Shown one piece after another: positions 20,982 through 34,300 of a stretch of DNA of 64,000 nucleotides. Position numbers and translations under genes: made by a program. The DNA is from Mangifera indica (lineage: Eukaryota > Streptophyta > Magnoliopsida > Sapindales > Anacardiaceae). The DNA is taken from positions 14,576,449-14,640,448 of the forward strand of contig NC_058149.1 of NCBI RefSeq assembly GCF_011075055.1, written 5' to 3'. The notes beneath the pieces were generated by a model. The model searched no databases. It saw only the letters and a list, made by a program, of their open reading frames with translations, and was not told the origin of the DNA. Positions within the stretch are counted from its first letter, which is position 1, and each line of letters begins with the position of its first letter.

Positions 20982-22387
20982 ATGATGACCATTTAAAGGA
21001 AACAGAGGCTTTTTCGTTGGGTACCAAGCCTATTAAAACAGCTGGGGCATCCATCGAGTTCTACATTACTGCATATCTGGGAAAGCCAGGACAAAAGGTT
21101 AATCTCCTTTTAGACACCGGTAGCGACATCACTTGGACATAGTGCACGCCATGCGTTGAATGCTTCAAACAGAAAACCCCCTTATTTGATCCATCCAAAT
21201 CCTCCTCGTTTTCTGTCGTTCCATGCGGGTCATCAGCCTGTTTACCAGGTACAAATACATGTTTGTGACACTGTTAAGCTAAATTCCACCTTCCCACAAA
21301 GCATTAGAGATTAGGTATATATGAACTGAACTTTGCAACATGAAATTTGTTTATTACTGTTCCTGCAGATTTTGAACCAATTTGCAATAAAACGAACCAG
21401 TGCATCTACAGGCAATCATACGGCAGTGGTACATCCTTTGGTGTCGTAGCAACTGAAAAGTTAACCATTATAAACCGCCGCTCTGGTACATTTGTCAAAT
21501 ACCCTTACATTTTTGGATGTGGCCAAAACAATTCAGTCCAAGTCGAAATGGGCGGAGCAACTGGCCTAATTGGTCTTGATCGATTTCCAGCATCCTTTAT
21601 ATCACAAACTTCCCAAAAATACTTTTCTTACTGCTATCCCTCATCTTATAGTTCCCCTGGATACATAACCTTCGGCAAGACTGATGATGATAAAAATTAC
21701 AAATTCGTCAAGTTCACTCCAATAACCACTTCTCCAACAGAGTCAGTGTTCTACGATATCATCGTAACCGGAATGGCTATCGCTGGGAATAAACTACCCG
21801 TAGCCAGTTTAGAGTACAGTAAATCAGGAGCGATAATTGACTCAGGATCGACCATCACATCACTACCACCATCTGTGTATGCGGCCCTGAGATCAGCTTT
21901 CCGTAAGAAAATGTCTAATTATAAGATGATAAAACCAGGGATAGGTGCCTATGATACTTGTTATGATTTAAGCAAGTATGATGAAGTTGTAATACCAAAG
22001 ATTTCTATCTTCTTCAAAGGCGGGGTTGAATTGGAGCTGGATGTGAAGGGAATTTTTCTCGTTTTTGAAAAGGATTTAAGCGTAGCATGTTTAGCTTTTC
22101 GGGAAAGCTCTGGTTCTTTGATCTTGGGAAATAGTCAGACAAGAGGAATAGAGGTGCACCATGATTTGGTCGGTCAGAGGGTTGGGTTTGGTCCTGGTGG
22201 TTGCAGCTAAACTTGCACTTGAAAATTAATAAGACGAAATTCTTGTGCTTCAATTTATGTTTGCAATAATGTACTCCTAATTTTATGCTTCTACTTCCAA
22301 GTAATATTGAATAGAGTTTGTTATGCACGATGGAAAATTTAGAGAAAAAAGTTTCTATCAACAAAGTCAATTCAAATTCTGCAAAAT

Positions 22388-22571
22388 TGTTATCTTTTGG
22401 AGATTTTAAGTGTTTAAATTTTGGACAGGTTATATGTGCAAGAACTAAACAGCGAAAAAGGTGTCTTAAATATGGATCATCATCCATTTAACCATAAGAT
22501 ACAACTAACACAAACTACTTATCTGACTTGGATACAAGCAAAAAAACACAAACATCCTCAATAAACTAATA
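22388..22571 (-). repeat. Copia-4 3' LTR
   Basis: 184 bp, TGTTATC...CTAATA on the + strand. Confidence 0.88.
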
Positions 22572-22619
22572 CTCCTCATTTGAGGTGTTTGTTATAACTC
22601 TAAGTCTTGATCTCAAGTA

Positions 22620-25600
22620 TTCAAACACGGGCTTAGGAAAAGCCTTAGTAAAGATATCAGCCACTTGATCCTTAAAGTTGCAATGCTTTAGGTTGATTTC
22701 TCCTGATTTTTTGCCTCTTGAATAGCATGAAATTTCACATTGATGTGCTTTGTTCTACCATGATGATTGGATTTCTTGTAATTGCAATGTCTACTTTGTT
22801 ATCCATAAAAAGCATTACACCTTCATCTTGAACATGGCCCAAGTCCTTGAGAAGTTTTCTCAACCAAATGGCCTAATTTGCAGCACTTGCAGCACCAATG
22901 TATTCTACCTCAGCAAATGATTGTGCAACAACTCTTGTTTTTTTGAATTCCAACAAAACACTACACTTCCAAATAAAAAAAACAATAACCAAAGATGTTT
23001 TTTGCATCTTCCAAACTTCCTGCCCAATCACTGTTAGAGAATCCCACAAGTTTATTGCTTTCTTGTTTAGAAAACCATAAACCATATGCTGATGTTCCCT
23101 TTATGTACCTTAAAATCCATTTGGCAACACACATATGAGCATTACTCAGTGATTACATGAATATGGACAAAAGGGATATAGGAAACATAATGTTAGGTCT
23201 ACTGGAAGATAAATATAACAAGCTGACAATTAAGCTTCTATACATAGTAACTTTTGCTTCACTTTCAGAATCATTTTTTCTTAAGTTTTTCATTTACAAC
23301 CAGAGGTGCAGAGACTGGTTTGCAATTCTCCATCTAAAATCTTTTTAAAAGATCCTGAGCATACTTCTTCTGAGAGATGAATATATCGCAACTTTTTTTA
23401 TATATTTCCATGCCTAAAAACTATTTCATTTCACCCAAATCTGACATCTCAAATTTTTGTTGCATGATCTCCTTGAATTTAGCTAAAGTTTTTATATCTC
23501 CTCCTGTCACCAAGAGATCATTTACATACAAGGAGACAACAAGTTTCACTTTATCCCCAAGTTTTTTTATGTAAAGTGTTGATTCATTTGGGCTGCATAG
23601 AAAGCCTTGACTTAGCAAGTATGAGTGAATTTTGGAATACCAGGCTTTTAGAGCTTGTTTTAGGCCATAAAGTGTTTTGTGTAACTTGTACACATTCTGC
23701 TCTTTGCATGGAACCTTGAAACCTTCAGGTTGTTCTACAAATATGTCTTCATCTAGTATACCATTCAAGAATGCAGATTTGACATCTAGATGGTTTATAG
23801 TCCAACTCAACTTAGCTACCAAAGCCCAAGCAATCTGATTGTGTCATATCTTGCTACAAGTGTAAATGTAACAGAAAAATTAATGTCAGGTTGTTGTTGA
23901 TATGTTTTAACAACTAACCTAGCCTTGAGCTTATATATAAAGCCATCCTAATTGAATTTAGTTCTATAGATCCATTTCACACTAATCACCTTCTGATCTT
24001 TTGGCTTCTCAACAAGACTTCATGTGGAATTTTTATTAATCATATTTATTTTAGTTTTCATTGCAGATTTCCACTCTTCATTTTTGGTGGCTTCCTCAAA
24101 TGACTTTGGCTCAATAATTGTAGTATTTCACCTATCATAAATGTCTTCAAGAGACCTCATTCTAGTTGCAGAACAAATTCTTCATCACTAGAATAAGTTT
24201 CATCATCTAGACAAATGTTGGTTTCATGTTGATGGCTAGACTCACCTTTATTCTCTTCTTTGCCTTCCAATTCCAGGCTACTTGCTCACTGAATTTAACA
24301 TTCCTGTTAATTACTATCTTCTTGGTCTTATGATTGAAGATCCTACACCTCTTTGTGACATTACTATAACCAACAAATACTCCCACTTCTGACTTCTCAT
24401 CTAGCTTAGTTCTTTTTTCATTAGGCAATACACAACTGAGGGTTTTTCTCCATGCCAAATTTCATAAGGAGTTACATTATTTAGTGCCTTATTAGGAAGT
24501 AAATTCAGTAGATACACTGAAGTGTTAGTAGCTTCAGCCTAGAAATTTTTAGGAAATTTTTTCTCAAACATAAGACATCTAGTCATTTCCATAACTGATC
24601 TGTTTTTTCTCTAACAAACTTTATTCTGTTGTGGAGTGTAAAGGGTGGTCAATTGATGCACAATTCCCTCTATATTGCAAAAGGAAATAAATCCTTTGAG
24701 GTATATTCAATGTCATCATCAGACCTGAGCACTTTAAGTTTGCATCTTGTTTGTCTTTCAACCTCTGCCTTGAACTTTTTAAATAAGTCCAAGACCTTAG
24801 ATTTTTGTTTTAAGAAATAAATCCAGCTCGGCCTAAAGAAATCATCAACAAAAAGTAAAAAGAATATGTTTCCATTCAAAGAAGGAATACTTATAAAACC
24901 AGACAAATCTGAGTGCACTAATTAAAGTCTCTCTGTTGCTCTTGAATTACTGCTAGAAAATGGAATTTTTGTTTGTTTTCCAAACTAACATACATCACAC
25001 ACAATTTCATGATTACTCATTATAGGTAAGTTTAACACTATTTGCGTAGAATGTATTTGTTTCAAAGTTGAGTAATTGAAGGAGCCAAGTCTTTTGTGCC
25101 ATAAAGTTGAATTACTCTTAGTGTGTTGATAGGCATGATCACCAGCTTGCATCCATTTAATTGCAAAATTTTTATCTTGCATTTTAATAGTCATTAACTC
25201 ACATGTATGTTGATCAATTATAAAGCATGACTTATTTGCAAAATGTAGTAAATACCCCTTTTCTAGCATTTGTACCACACTCAACAGGTTATGATTGATC
25301 TTTAATAACTTTAGTACCTGTTGGAGTTTTTATGAATGTTGCATCCTTTCTTTTGACTTCCAAGAGCTCTTCATTTCCAATTTTCACTTTGGATGAGTAA
25401 GTCTCATCCAAGTCTCTAAGTAAATTAGCATCAATTGTCACATGGTTAAAGCATCCACTATCTATTAGCCAGATATTATGTTTACTGTCAGTTGCATAAC
25501 ATGTTGCAACAAACAGATTTTCACTTGGCTCTCCTCGTTTTGTAACAGCTTGAGCTTACTAATTTTGTTGTACTTAGTTTCCTCCCTTGCTCTTGCATAC

Positions 25601-26420
25601 TCGATCAGTGTGTTCAAGTTGATTACAGGACTTATACTTAACATTTGGTCTATACCAACAATAATTTGGTAAGTGTCCTCTCTTTTTGCAGTGAGAACAA
25701 AGAAGATATTTTCCTTTTTTCTCACCACTCTTATTTCCATCTCTCGTGCTTTCATTTTTCTTCTTTTCTCTAGGTTGTTTCTTATTGGAATTACAGCTTA
25801 CTTGTTTTTCAGTAAGCTTAACACTGAAGGCTCTCTTAGTAGTTTCTTCTTGCCTTAAAGCTCTCCTTTGATTTTGAGCTTTTAAAGCATTTACTACCTC
25901 AGAAAAAGTCAATTCTGAAAAATTCTTTAAGTCTTCAAGTGAACATATTTTGGCTTCATAGCTTTTAGGAATGGATACCAATATTTTTTCAACAATTCTC
26001 TGATCAGATAACTTTTCTCTCATCAGCCTAATCTAATTTACAACCTTTATAGTCCTGTCAATATACTCTTAGATCGTTTCTGTTTCCTTAATTTTCGAGA
26101 CTTCAAACTCTCTTCTTAGATTGAGAGTAGGCATTTGCCTTGGGAGTCTTCTTTGAGTCTATCCCATGCATCTTTGGTAGTTTCACAAGCCACAATTTTA
26201 GTGAAAACTACATCAGTCAACACTTGGTGGATAATGGACAAAGCTCTTAGACTTTTGGTCACTTCTTCTTTATGCATCTTTATTTGATTCAAAGTAAGAT
26301 TATGCCCCAATGGAGGTGGTGTTTTCTCTTCCTCAACATATTGCCACAACCCTACTTCTCTCAAGAATGTTTTCATTTTGACTGCTCAAATATGATAGGT
26401 CTCACTATTGTAAACAAGTG
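22620..26420 (-). pseudogene. Copia-4 gag-pol remnants
   Basis: Many stops and frameshifts. Recognisable pieces in order on the minus strand: gag at 26376-26116 (GLWQYVEEEK) and 26023-25574, with a zinc knuckle CSHCKKRGHLPNYC; protease/GAG-pre-integrase at about 25450-24985; integrase at 24918-24207; reverse transcriptase at 23822-23421 (LDVKSAFLNGILDEDI, with YVDD changed to YVND); RNase H traces at about 23085-22620. Gag is closest to Copia-1. Confidence 0.9.
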
Positions 26421-26530
26421 GTGTCATTGAAAATGAGGATAAAGTCATTACTTGAAGAAACTTTTTCCTGATAAACTCCAAAATTTGACACACACAGCCT
26501 CCTTTAAGACCTAATCAAGCTCTGATACCA

Positions 26531-26715
26531 TGTTATCTTTTAGAGATTTTAAGTGTTTAAATTTTGGATAGGTTATATATGCAAGAACTAAACAGCAAAA
26601 AAGGTGCCTTAAAATATAGATCATCATCCATTTAACCATAAGATAAAACTAACACCAACAACTTATCTGACTTAAATACAAGCAAAAAGACATAAACATC
26701 CTCAATAAACTAACA
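26531..26715 (-). repeat. Copia-4 5' LTR
   Basis: 185 bp, TGTTATC...CTAACA on the + strand. Confidence 0.88.
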
Positions 26716-26720
26716 AAAAT

Positions 26721-27711
26721 CCGTTCTATATATTGTTGTTTTGTGTATCCGTTGTTTCTGCAGTAACTTTCTATGTTATTTTTCAGTTTTACTTTAACTG
26801 CTCTGCTTCCCTTGGGTATAAATTAACAGTACTTCAAATGCTTAGAAACACAACCCAAATCTCTCAAATACTATTCTCAATCATCAGATCACCGACAGAA
26901 AATCACTATTGCTTATTGTGCCACACATTTTGATGAGTATGATCGTTAGAAAATAATCATCAAATAGAGTCTGAGATGTGTCAATTATGATTCATTATGT
27001 TATAGATGTGTCAATCAAGGCTCGTAAAAATAAAATGTTGACCCTGACAAGAAAGCTAACCCACAAAATTTGAACACCTGAGGCATAACCCGAGTATGAT
27101 AGGTCATCCCTCTACGGACTTTTTAACAAGTTGATCCACTAATAATTAATTTTTTTAATTTTTAGAATTTGCATAATTATTTTCCAAGAATTGAGAACAA
27201 AACCTCTTAATTTTATTAAATTGACCTTACTTATAGCAAATAAACCATGCATGTTTACATGCTAATAAAAATTAAGCATTGAGAAATAAACTAATATGTA
27301 CAATTATCATACATTTTCACTATCATCCATATCTAAATTCTTGAAATATTATGATGAATCATTAACAATATAATTTTGCATCTTGAAATTTGTAATCACC
27401 TAATTTTTCATGTGCATAATATTTTTAACAAGAAGTTATGTTAACTTGATTTTCTATCGTCTAATGCATATAATGTTGTGATTGTGATTGTAGTTTTTCA
27501 TTTAGTGATTCATCAATGCATGTATTTTTCTTATTATGAAAATGTTTACTTTTATTTAGATTTAGATCCATTTTGAGATAAATATGATGAAAGAAATATA
27601 ATCGATTGAATTGAAAAAATATAGAAATAAAATCATAACAAAAATAAATTGAGAGAGATTGTGTGAGATTGAGACTTGAGACATTTGAAAGAGTCAAAAG
27701 AATTTAAGAGG
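26721..27711. other. 3' flank and spacer, no gene
   Basis: The left part matches the flank at about 450-1200. No exon recognised; AT-rich. Confidence 0.5.
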
Positions 27712-28496
27712 CCAAAGGACTATTTTCCACCCAAGTTTTAACACAAAAACAAATATATATCAAGGTTTGAAAAACTCAAACTCTCACTTATAGACCAACT
27801 ATCATTATAATTTTTTATTAGAGACGGGGATAAAATCATTATTTTACTAATAATAATAAAAAATATATAAAATTTATTATATTTTTCCCCTCTAAGTTTT
27901 AAAAACTAACAACTTTACACTTGTTTAAAATTTTTTAACTTTGAAAAGTCATATTTTCTCCCTCAGACCTAAGGTTTTTTTTCTTTATCCCTCCAATCAC
28001 CATCTCCAACACCGACGATCTCTCCTCTCCACCTTAAACAATTGGTTAGCACACCCTAAATCATCTCTAATGAAGAGATCAAATCTTTTGCTCTCAACAA
28101 AGAGATCTACCACAGATCTCTTAGTTTCCAACTAAGAGATCTGATGTCTTTGTTGGAGATGGTTTAGGGTGCATCACCCAACGGTTTAAAATGGAGAAAA
28201 GAGATTGTCAACATCAAAGATGGTGGCCAAAAGAGTAAAGAGAAAACCCTATGTTTAAGGGGCGGGGAATATGACTTTTGAAAGTTATAAAATTTTAGGC
28301 ATAGGTGAAGTTGTTAGTTTTTAAAACTTAAGGGGAAAAATATAATGAATTTTATAATTTTTTAATATTAGTAAAATAATGATTTTACTTTTACCTCTAA
28401 TAAAAGTTAGCTTATAGGTAAGATTTTAGGTTTTTCAAGTCCTGTTAATATGATTTTGGAAACACATCAAAATTTAGGTAAAAACAAGTCCTTTGG
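27712..28496. mobile_element. Fold-back element with long inverted arms
   Basis: Left end CCAAAGGACTATTTTCC and right end AAAACAAGTCCTTTGG are inverted. The two halves remain alignable as inverted copies for nearly 400 bp to a centre near 28110. The arms share signature stretches such as AAAATCATTATTTTACTAAT and TATTATATTTTTCCCCT against their reverse complements. No coding capacity. The long arms suggest a Mutator-like or fold-back MITE; no clean target duplication was found. A relative starts at 63491. Confidence 0.75.
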
Positions 28497-29139
28497 TGAA
28501 TCAAGAATATGGTGAATTGGTATTTATAGAAATTTTTTTTTAAAAGGTAGCTATTATGCTAAACTTATTTACCATTCGATAGAGAGGGAGTAATTATTGC
28601 CATATGACTACTTTTTACTTTTTTTTTTTTGTTAATTTAAATTTGTAGGTACGGTAAACCGCACCATGGGCCTTCCCATGAGACTTTAACACAACCTACC
28701 ATGTTTGTAAATTTTGATAAAACCTGCAAATTTCTAGATTATGTCAAGGTTAATAGTTCCCAAAAATGTGAGTTCTAACAATTTGGAGCAACCCATTGTC
28801 ACGTATAGGTATATCTATTTATTTCGGAGAATTTCTATCTTGTATAAGAAAGAGAGGGTGCATGGATAAAGATTGGAGGAGAAAATTGTCATCTTAGTTA
28901 ATAACAAATTTTCTCAATGCTCTTTGAATCCAAATCTCCCACGATCAAATGATCAGGGTACCCCAGAAATATGAAAGCCAAATGATTGGGTACTCTTATA
29001 AATAATAAGTTTAATACTTTCATTTTGCAATAAAATGCATTTAATTTGGTACAATCACATCGCTTATCAAGTTTTTGAGAAATAGAAACAGGGACTTGAC
29101 CAGTTTGAAGAATATAATCTTTAGTTAGTTGGGTAATTG
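28497..29139. other. Spacer homologous to 8309-8828
   Basis: No gene; duplicated-unit spacer and the empty site of Copia-1 (about 28985). Confidence 0.6.
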
Positions 29140-29580
29140 GCCTAATGGCAACCCCTTGAAGCAAACCTGACCCTCTCTCCGACATCGTCATGCACCACTC
29201 CTCTCCTCTAGCGTCTTATGTTGCATTTTTCCAAAAATAGCTCCTTGATCTGCTCTATCTGTGGGACTGAAAGTTGGACACACCGTCAACCCAACAAGCA
29301 CATATATAATCCTTGTGGCATCAAGCTCCACCTCAACATCATCGCCAAAGAAGAAACTCACAGCAGGGCAGGCATAGGAATACTTTTGTCACCACTAAAA
29401 TTGTAGCACGTATCAAGCCGAAACCCTAAAGACGAGTATGCATCCGGTGGCAGACGTGTGATGACAGTTTCTGATTGTGAGAGGCCGCCATTATTGCCAA
29501 AAGTGAGATGACCTGTTGAGCTGGCCGTTGAAGTCAGGAGAAAGGAAGCAACCTGGTTAATATTCACCATGTAACGAGTA
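29140..29580 (-). pseudogene. Aspartyl protease remnant (AED1-like)
   Basis: Minus strand. From upstream to downstream it gives pieces equivalent to GHLTFGNNGGLS, VITRLPPDAYS, then LDTCYNFSG and the VSFFFGDDVEVELD strand, then CLAFS-type and EVVHD-type strands in other frames. Exons 1 and 2 are absent and several frameshifts are present. It is the unit-3 counterpart of 2563-3430 and 13790-14270. Confidence 0.8.
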
Positions 29581-30319
29581 AGTCAGGAGAAGTTCTAAAC
29601 AGCCAAAACCAAAAGATTCCCAGAATTGGACGCCATACATATAAGCAATGAAGGAAACATTTTTAACAAACCACAAATGTACATTCCCATTTTTCACACA
29701 TATACATATGTATACAGGCAGCACCAGGTACACATATAATTGCATGACGCATGTAGAGACTCTTCAAGATCTGATTTATTTTTTTTATATCATGGGAAAC
29801 TTTTGTACGTAAATTCACAGATGAGGAGACTGCTCAAAGATATATAACTAATGAGAAAAGACTAGAAACTAAAATGTTAAGGAACCCTATGAAGTCAAAT
29901 TTCCTTTTTGAACTAACTTGTGGATCAGATTCCTGCTATCGGCGAACAACCAAGCTTCATTCTGCCACAGTGACATGTGGGGTAAGCCTTAATTAGCATG
30001 TTTTTTCTTCTGGAGACTATAAAACAGGATACATAGGGTCCAATTTGTCATGGCCACAAAAATTCTAGTATTAGATATATTTGTTTCCTATGGCCATTGA
30101 GTCGTCCTCCTCGAGCTTCGACAGCAGAATTGAAGGGCAACTACTTTTCTATCTCACATCAGAAACCATGATGACACATCAAGAAAATAAAGCTAATAAT
30201 TAATTTATTGTCCTAAATTTATATTATTCTAACTCTCACCAGTCTGAATTCAAAATGTATGTGAGGTACAAATGGTGTCTGTTTATGCTAACTCTTTTAT
30301 GCTGATTGTGACTAAAGTA
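29581..30319. other. Spacer, no gene
   Basis: Matches 14230-14810. No exon or RNA gene recognised. Confidence 0.5.
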
Positions 30320-30750
30320 AAGAAATCATATGCAGTGGCCGATAATTTCATCATTTTTTGACGTAAAACATGAGGGTCAAGCCTGAGACAAAAATCAATT
30401 TCAGCCAAAATAAATTTTACGCCTAGTGTTTACACGGGGCCTGCTTTACCATGTATGCTGTTTACATGGGGCTTGCTTTACAACTTCACGCCTAAGTGCT
30501 TACACAGGGCTTGCTTTACAATGCGTAGCGCGTGTTTCTCTTGATGCTTGAAGGCCTTTGAAATGGCATATTCTAAGGTTTAAATCTTAAGATATTTGAA
30601 GAACAGGATAAGGTGCAAACACAACACACAACATACTCATAAACCCGGCATCTTATCTTTCTTCTTTGCCGGGATTGGATCCAATCAATTCATTTCAAAT
30701 ACTCCCTCTAGTTCGAGTTGGAGTCATTTTTATTAGCGAATCAAAACTTC
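30320..30750. repeat. Unit spacer copy 3 with short tandem repeat
   Basis: Homologous to 7063-7510 and 14811-15200; tandem array at about 30426-30530 with about three units. Confidence 0.75.
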
Positions 30751-31012
30751 ACATTATACCGGATAGAATAACAACCACTTTCAATTATGGGCAGAATAGG
30801 TGCGTTCTGTGTATACTCTACCGACTATAATTTATAAATAAAATTTATATTGAAGTGTATTTCAAGAAAAACTGGGAGTATGTGTACGGTAAAATTACAG
30901 AGACCAAATGATTTAATCTCCAATTTATAACCCTTTTAATTTATAGTGGAATTTTCTTGTCTTAAACGTAAATCCTTGTTTGGAGTATTTGTGTTCTTTG
31001 CTATTTGGTTTA

Positions 31013-31366
31013 TGTCATGAGGTTGAGTTGTTTTCCCAAATGCTTAGGTGGAAAAGTCAAGGTCTTTTTGCTAAATGAAGTGTTAGTTTTGTTGTTTTTG
31101 TTGAAATGATAGATTTTGTTGAAAAGGAGTGATAATCCATCATTTAAGGACTATGTTGCCATTGTTAGGTAGTGAACTATGGCCTTGTTATCTTCCGTTC
31201 CTCCTCTACTTGTCTATATATATATATATATATATATATCTAAAAAGAAAATAAAAAAAAAGGTTCTTGTTATCTTCTTAAAAATAAATAAAAAGATTCT
31301 TGTTATCTTCTTAATTTTTCTCTTCCGTTTCTCTTCTATATTCATAAGGCTGCTTAATTTTTAACA
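31013..31366 (+). repeat. Copia-3 5' LTR
   Basis: 354 bp, TGTCATG...TTTAACA. Several substitutions and a short indel separate it from the 3' LTR, so this element is older than Copia-1 and Copia-2. Confidence 0.92.
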
Positions 31367-31397
31367 AGTGGTATCAGAGCCCATTTCTTAAGGGACT

Positions 31398-34300
31398 ATG
31401 GAAGAAGAAGTTGCAGGAAAGGCTAGAAGTAAAAGGATGTCAAGCAGCAATTTCCTAGGTACAGGGCCTCCACAGTTTGCTGGAGAAAACTATCACATTT
31501 GGGCCATAAAAATGAAAGCTTATCTAATGGCTTTGAATTTATGGGAAGCTATCAAAGATGATGGAGAACCAGAACCTTTGGGAGCTGATCCAACATTAAC
31601 TCAAATAAAGTCGTATGAAGACAGGAAACCAAGGGCACTAACCTGTCTTCATTCAACTTTATCTAAAGTGATTTCCACTAAGATCATGGTTTGCAAGTCA
31701 CCTAAGGAAGTATGGGAAAGGTTGAAAGAGGAGTATGAAGGAAGTGACAGAGTTAAAACTGTCAAACTTTTAACAATTAGAAGAGAGTTTGAAGTGCTCA
31801 GAATGAAGGAAGAAGAGCTTGTGAAGGAATATGCATCCAAACTTCTTGAATTGGTTAACAAAATTAGATTGATGGGAGAAGATTTTCCAGATACAAAGGT
31901 TGTGGAGAAAATTTTGGTAAGCTTACCTTCCAAATTCGAGTCTAAAGTTTTAGCTATTGAGGAGTCTTATGACCTCAAGACCCTCTCAGTTTCAGAACTC
32001 ATTAGTAAGCTACAAGCTTATGAACAAAGAACCTTGATTAGAGATGATGAAGTTGTTGAAGGAGCCTTTCAAGCTAAGCACAAAGGGAAGCAAAGAAAAA
32101 AGGAGTCCAAGAAAGTTGTAAAGGAGAATTCTAAAAGAGGTAAGCAAGGTCAGAGTACACAAATGCAAGGAAGAAAAGGAAAGTTTTCACCTTGTTGCCA
32201 CTGTCAGAGAACCAATCAAAAGGAAGAAGATTGTTGGTTCAAAGGGAAACCACTTATTCAATGCAGATTTTGCAAGGAAATGGGGCATATTGAAAAGAAT
32301 TGCAAAAAAAGGCAAAAGCAGAAAAATGATGAGCAATCACAGCAAGCAAATTTTATAAAAGAAAAGGAAAAATCAAGTGCAAGCTTGTTTATGGCTATGT
32401 GTGATACCCATGAAGCTGCCAATTATGCATGGTTTATTGACATTGGTTGCACTAGTCACATGGAAAATGATGAACCCTTATTTAGCAACCTAGACAAGAC
32501 TATCAAGATTAAAGTAAAGCTTGGAAATGGCTAGGTTATGGTGTCCAAAGGAAAAGGATAAATGATGATTTACACTAAGAAAGGTACAAAGCTTATTCAT
32601 GATGTATTGTTTGTTCCTTCCCTTGCTAAGAACCTATAGAGTGTCGCTCAAATGTTAAAAAATGGGTATTCATTGACATTTAGAAAGTTGGCATGTTTCA
32701 TTTATGATCATGAAGATATGTTGATTGTAAAATTGCCTATGGTGAATAAATGTTTTCCTCTGAATTGGGTATGTGTTGGTGAAAAGGCTCATGTTGTTAA
32801 AGAAGATGAATCCAAATTATGGCACTCCAGGTTTGGTCATTGCAATTACAATGCATTGACTCAAATATGGAAGCAAGAGTTAGTAAAGTTCATGCCTAAA
32901 ATTAGAAAACCTTATGGGGTATATAGTTCATGTCAAATGGCGAAGCAGCATAGGGAATCATTCCCTACAAACTCTTCATGGAGAGCTAATGAAAGGTTGC
33001 AACTAGTTTACAGTGATGTTTGTGGACCTATGAAGACAGAGTCCATGAATAAAAATAAATACTTTGTGTTGTTTGTGGATAACTTGACAAGAATGACTTG
33101 GATTTATTTCATTAGACATAAATCACAAGTATTTGATGTGTTTAAGAAGTTCAACAGGCTAGTTGAAACTCAAAATGGATGCAAGATCAAAACTTTAAGG
33201 ACTGACAATGGAATGGAATACAATTCTCAGGAATTTGTTAAGTTCTGTGAGGAAAAAGGAATCCATCATCAGTTAACAAATGCATACACCCCTAAGCAAA
33301 ATGAAGTTGTAGAAAGAAAGAACAAGGTTGTAGTGGAAATGGTAAGAGCAATGTTAGATTAAAAACATATGCCAAACCAGTTTTGGGCTGAAGCTACACA
33401 TACAGTAGTTTACCTTATAAACAAGTTGCCAACAACAGCTGTGGAAAGAAAAACACCATTAGAAGCATGGAGCGGAGTCAAGCCTTCAGTAAAGCACTTG
33501 AGAGTATTTGGATCTTGTTGTTATATTCATGTTCCAATTGCAAAAAGAACAAAGTTAGACAAGAAATTTGAGCTAGGAATTTTCTTTGGATATGCACCTA
33601 TAGCAAAAGGCTTTAGAGTGTATAATCTAAAGGAGCAAGAGGTGGTGACTAGTAGAGATGTTGTTATGGATGAAAATTCCTTTTGGAATTGGAATTCAAG
33701 TAAGGTAGAGTTACAGAATGATGTGACTATAATAGGAAACTCAGCTTCAAGTTCAAAAGGAAATGTGTCAGCTTCAATAAGCTACTATGAAAAGGAATCA
33801 AATGATGAAGATGATGAACATGTGAGGGTAAAAACTAGAAGCCTTGCTGAGATTTATGGAAAATACAATGTAAAGTTTGAAGAGCCTGCAAGTTTTGAAG
33901 AAGCTTGTAATGATGTTAGCCAGATTGATGCTATGAATAAAGAAATAAAAATGATAGAAAATAATAGAACTTGGGAATTAGTTCCCAGACCTAAAAACAA
34001 GAATGTGTTCGGACTCAAATGGGTTTATAGGGTTAAATTGAATCCGAATGGCTCTCTTTACAAGTTGAAAGCAAGGTTGGTAGTCAAAGGTTATGCTCAG
34101 CAAGCAGGAATTGATTACAATGAAATGTTTGCTCCTATTGCTAGACATGACACCATTAAGTTTCTCCTAGCTTTTGCTGCATAAAGCAACTGAAAAATGT
34201 ATCACTTAGATGTAAAATCAACCTTTTTGAATAGTGAGCTAGAGGAGGAGATATATGTTGAGCAGCCTCAGGGTTATGAGAGTTCAAATGGTAAAGATAT

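Larger units (their letters stand above)
15932..22210 (+). pseudogene. Aspartyl protease copy D, split by Copia-2
   Basis: Exon 1 is 15932-16097 (signal peptide MYLRFLLQAFF...). Exon 2 is 16180-16349, resuming at 20987-21248 after the retrotransposon. Exon 3 is 21369-22210. The insertion lies in the propeptide part (after KHSGSDD). Besides the insertion there is an independent nonsense codon: TAG at 21140-21142, right after the first active-site motif DTGSDITWT, where the intact copy has CAG. The second motif IIDSGSTITSLP and the C-terminal VGFGPGGCS are intact in exon 3. The 3' poly(A) signal has decayed to AATAGA. Gene structure and sequence otherwise match the 480-aa gene at 36343-38075. 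Confidence 0.93.
22388..26715 (-). mobile_element. Copia-4, old degenerate Ty1/copia element
   Basis: 4328 bp, minus orientation. LTRs at 22388-22571 (184 bp; its last bases TA instead of CA) and 26531-26715 (185 bp) differ at a dozen or so positions. TSD AAAAT at 22383-22387 and 26716-26720. The primer site complement TCTGATACCA abuts the right LTR. Empty sites at about 450 and 38250 (TCTGCAAAATCC) confirm the insertion. It lies in the 3' flank of protease copy D, less than 200 bases after its stop. Confidence 0.93.

Noticed and set aside
27712..28496. Target site duplication for the fold-back element
   Set aside because: Flanks AATTTAAG and GAATCAAG look alike but are not a clean duplication, so no superfamily was assigned.
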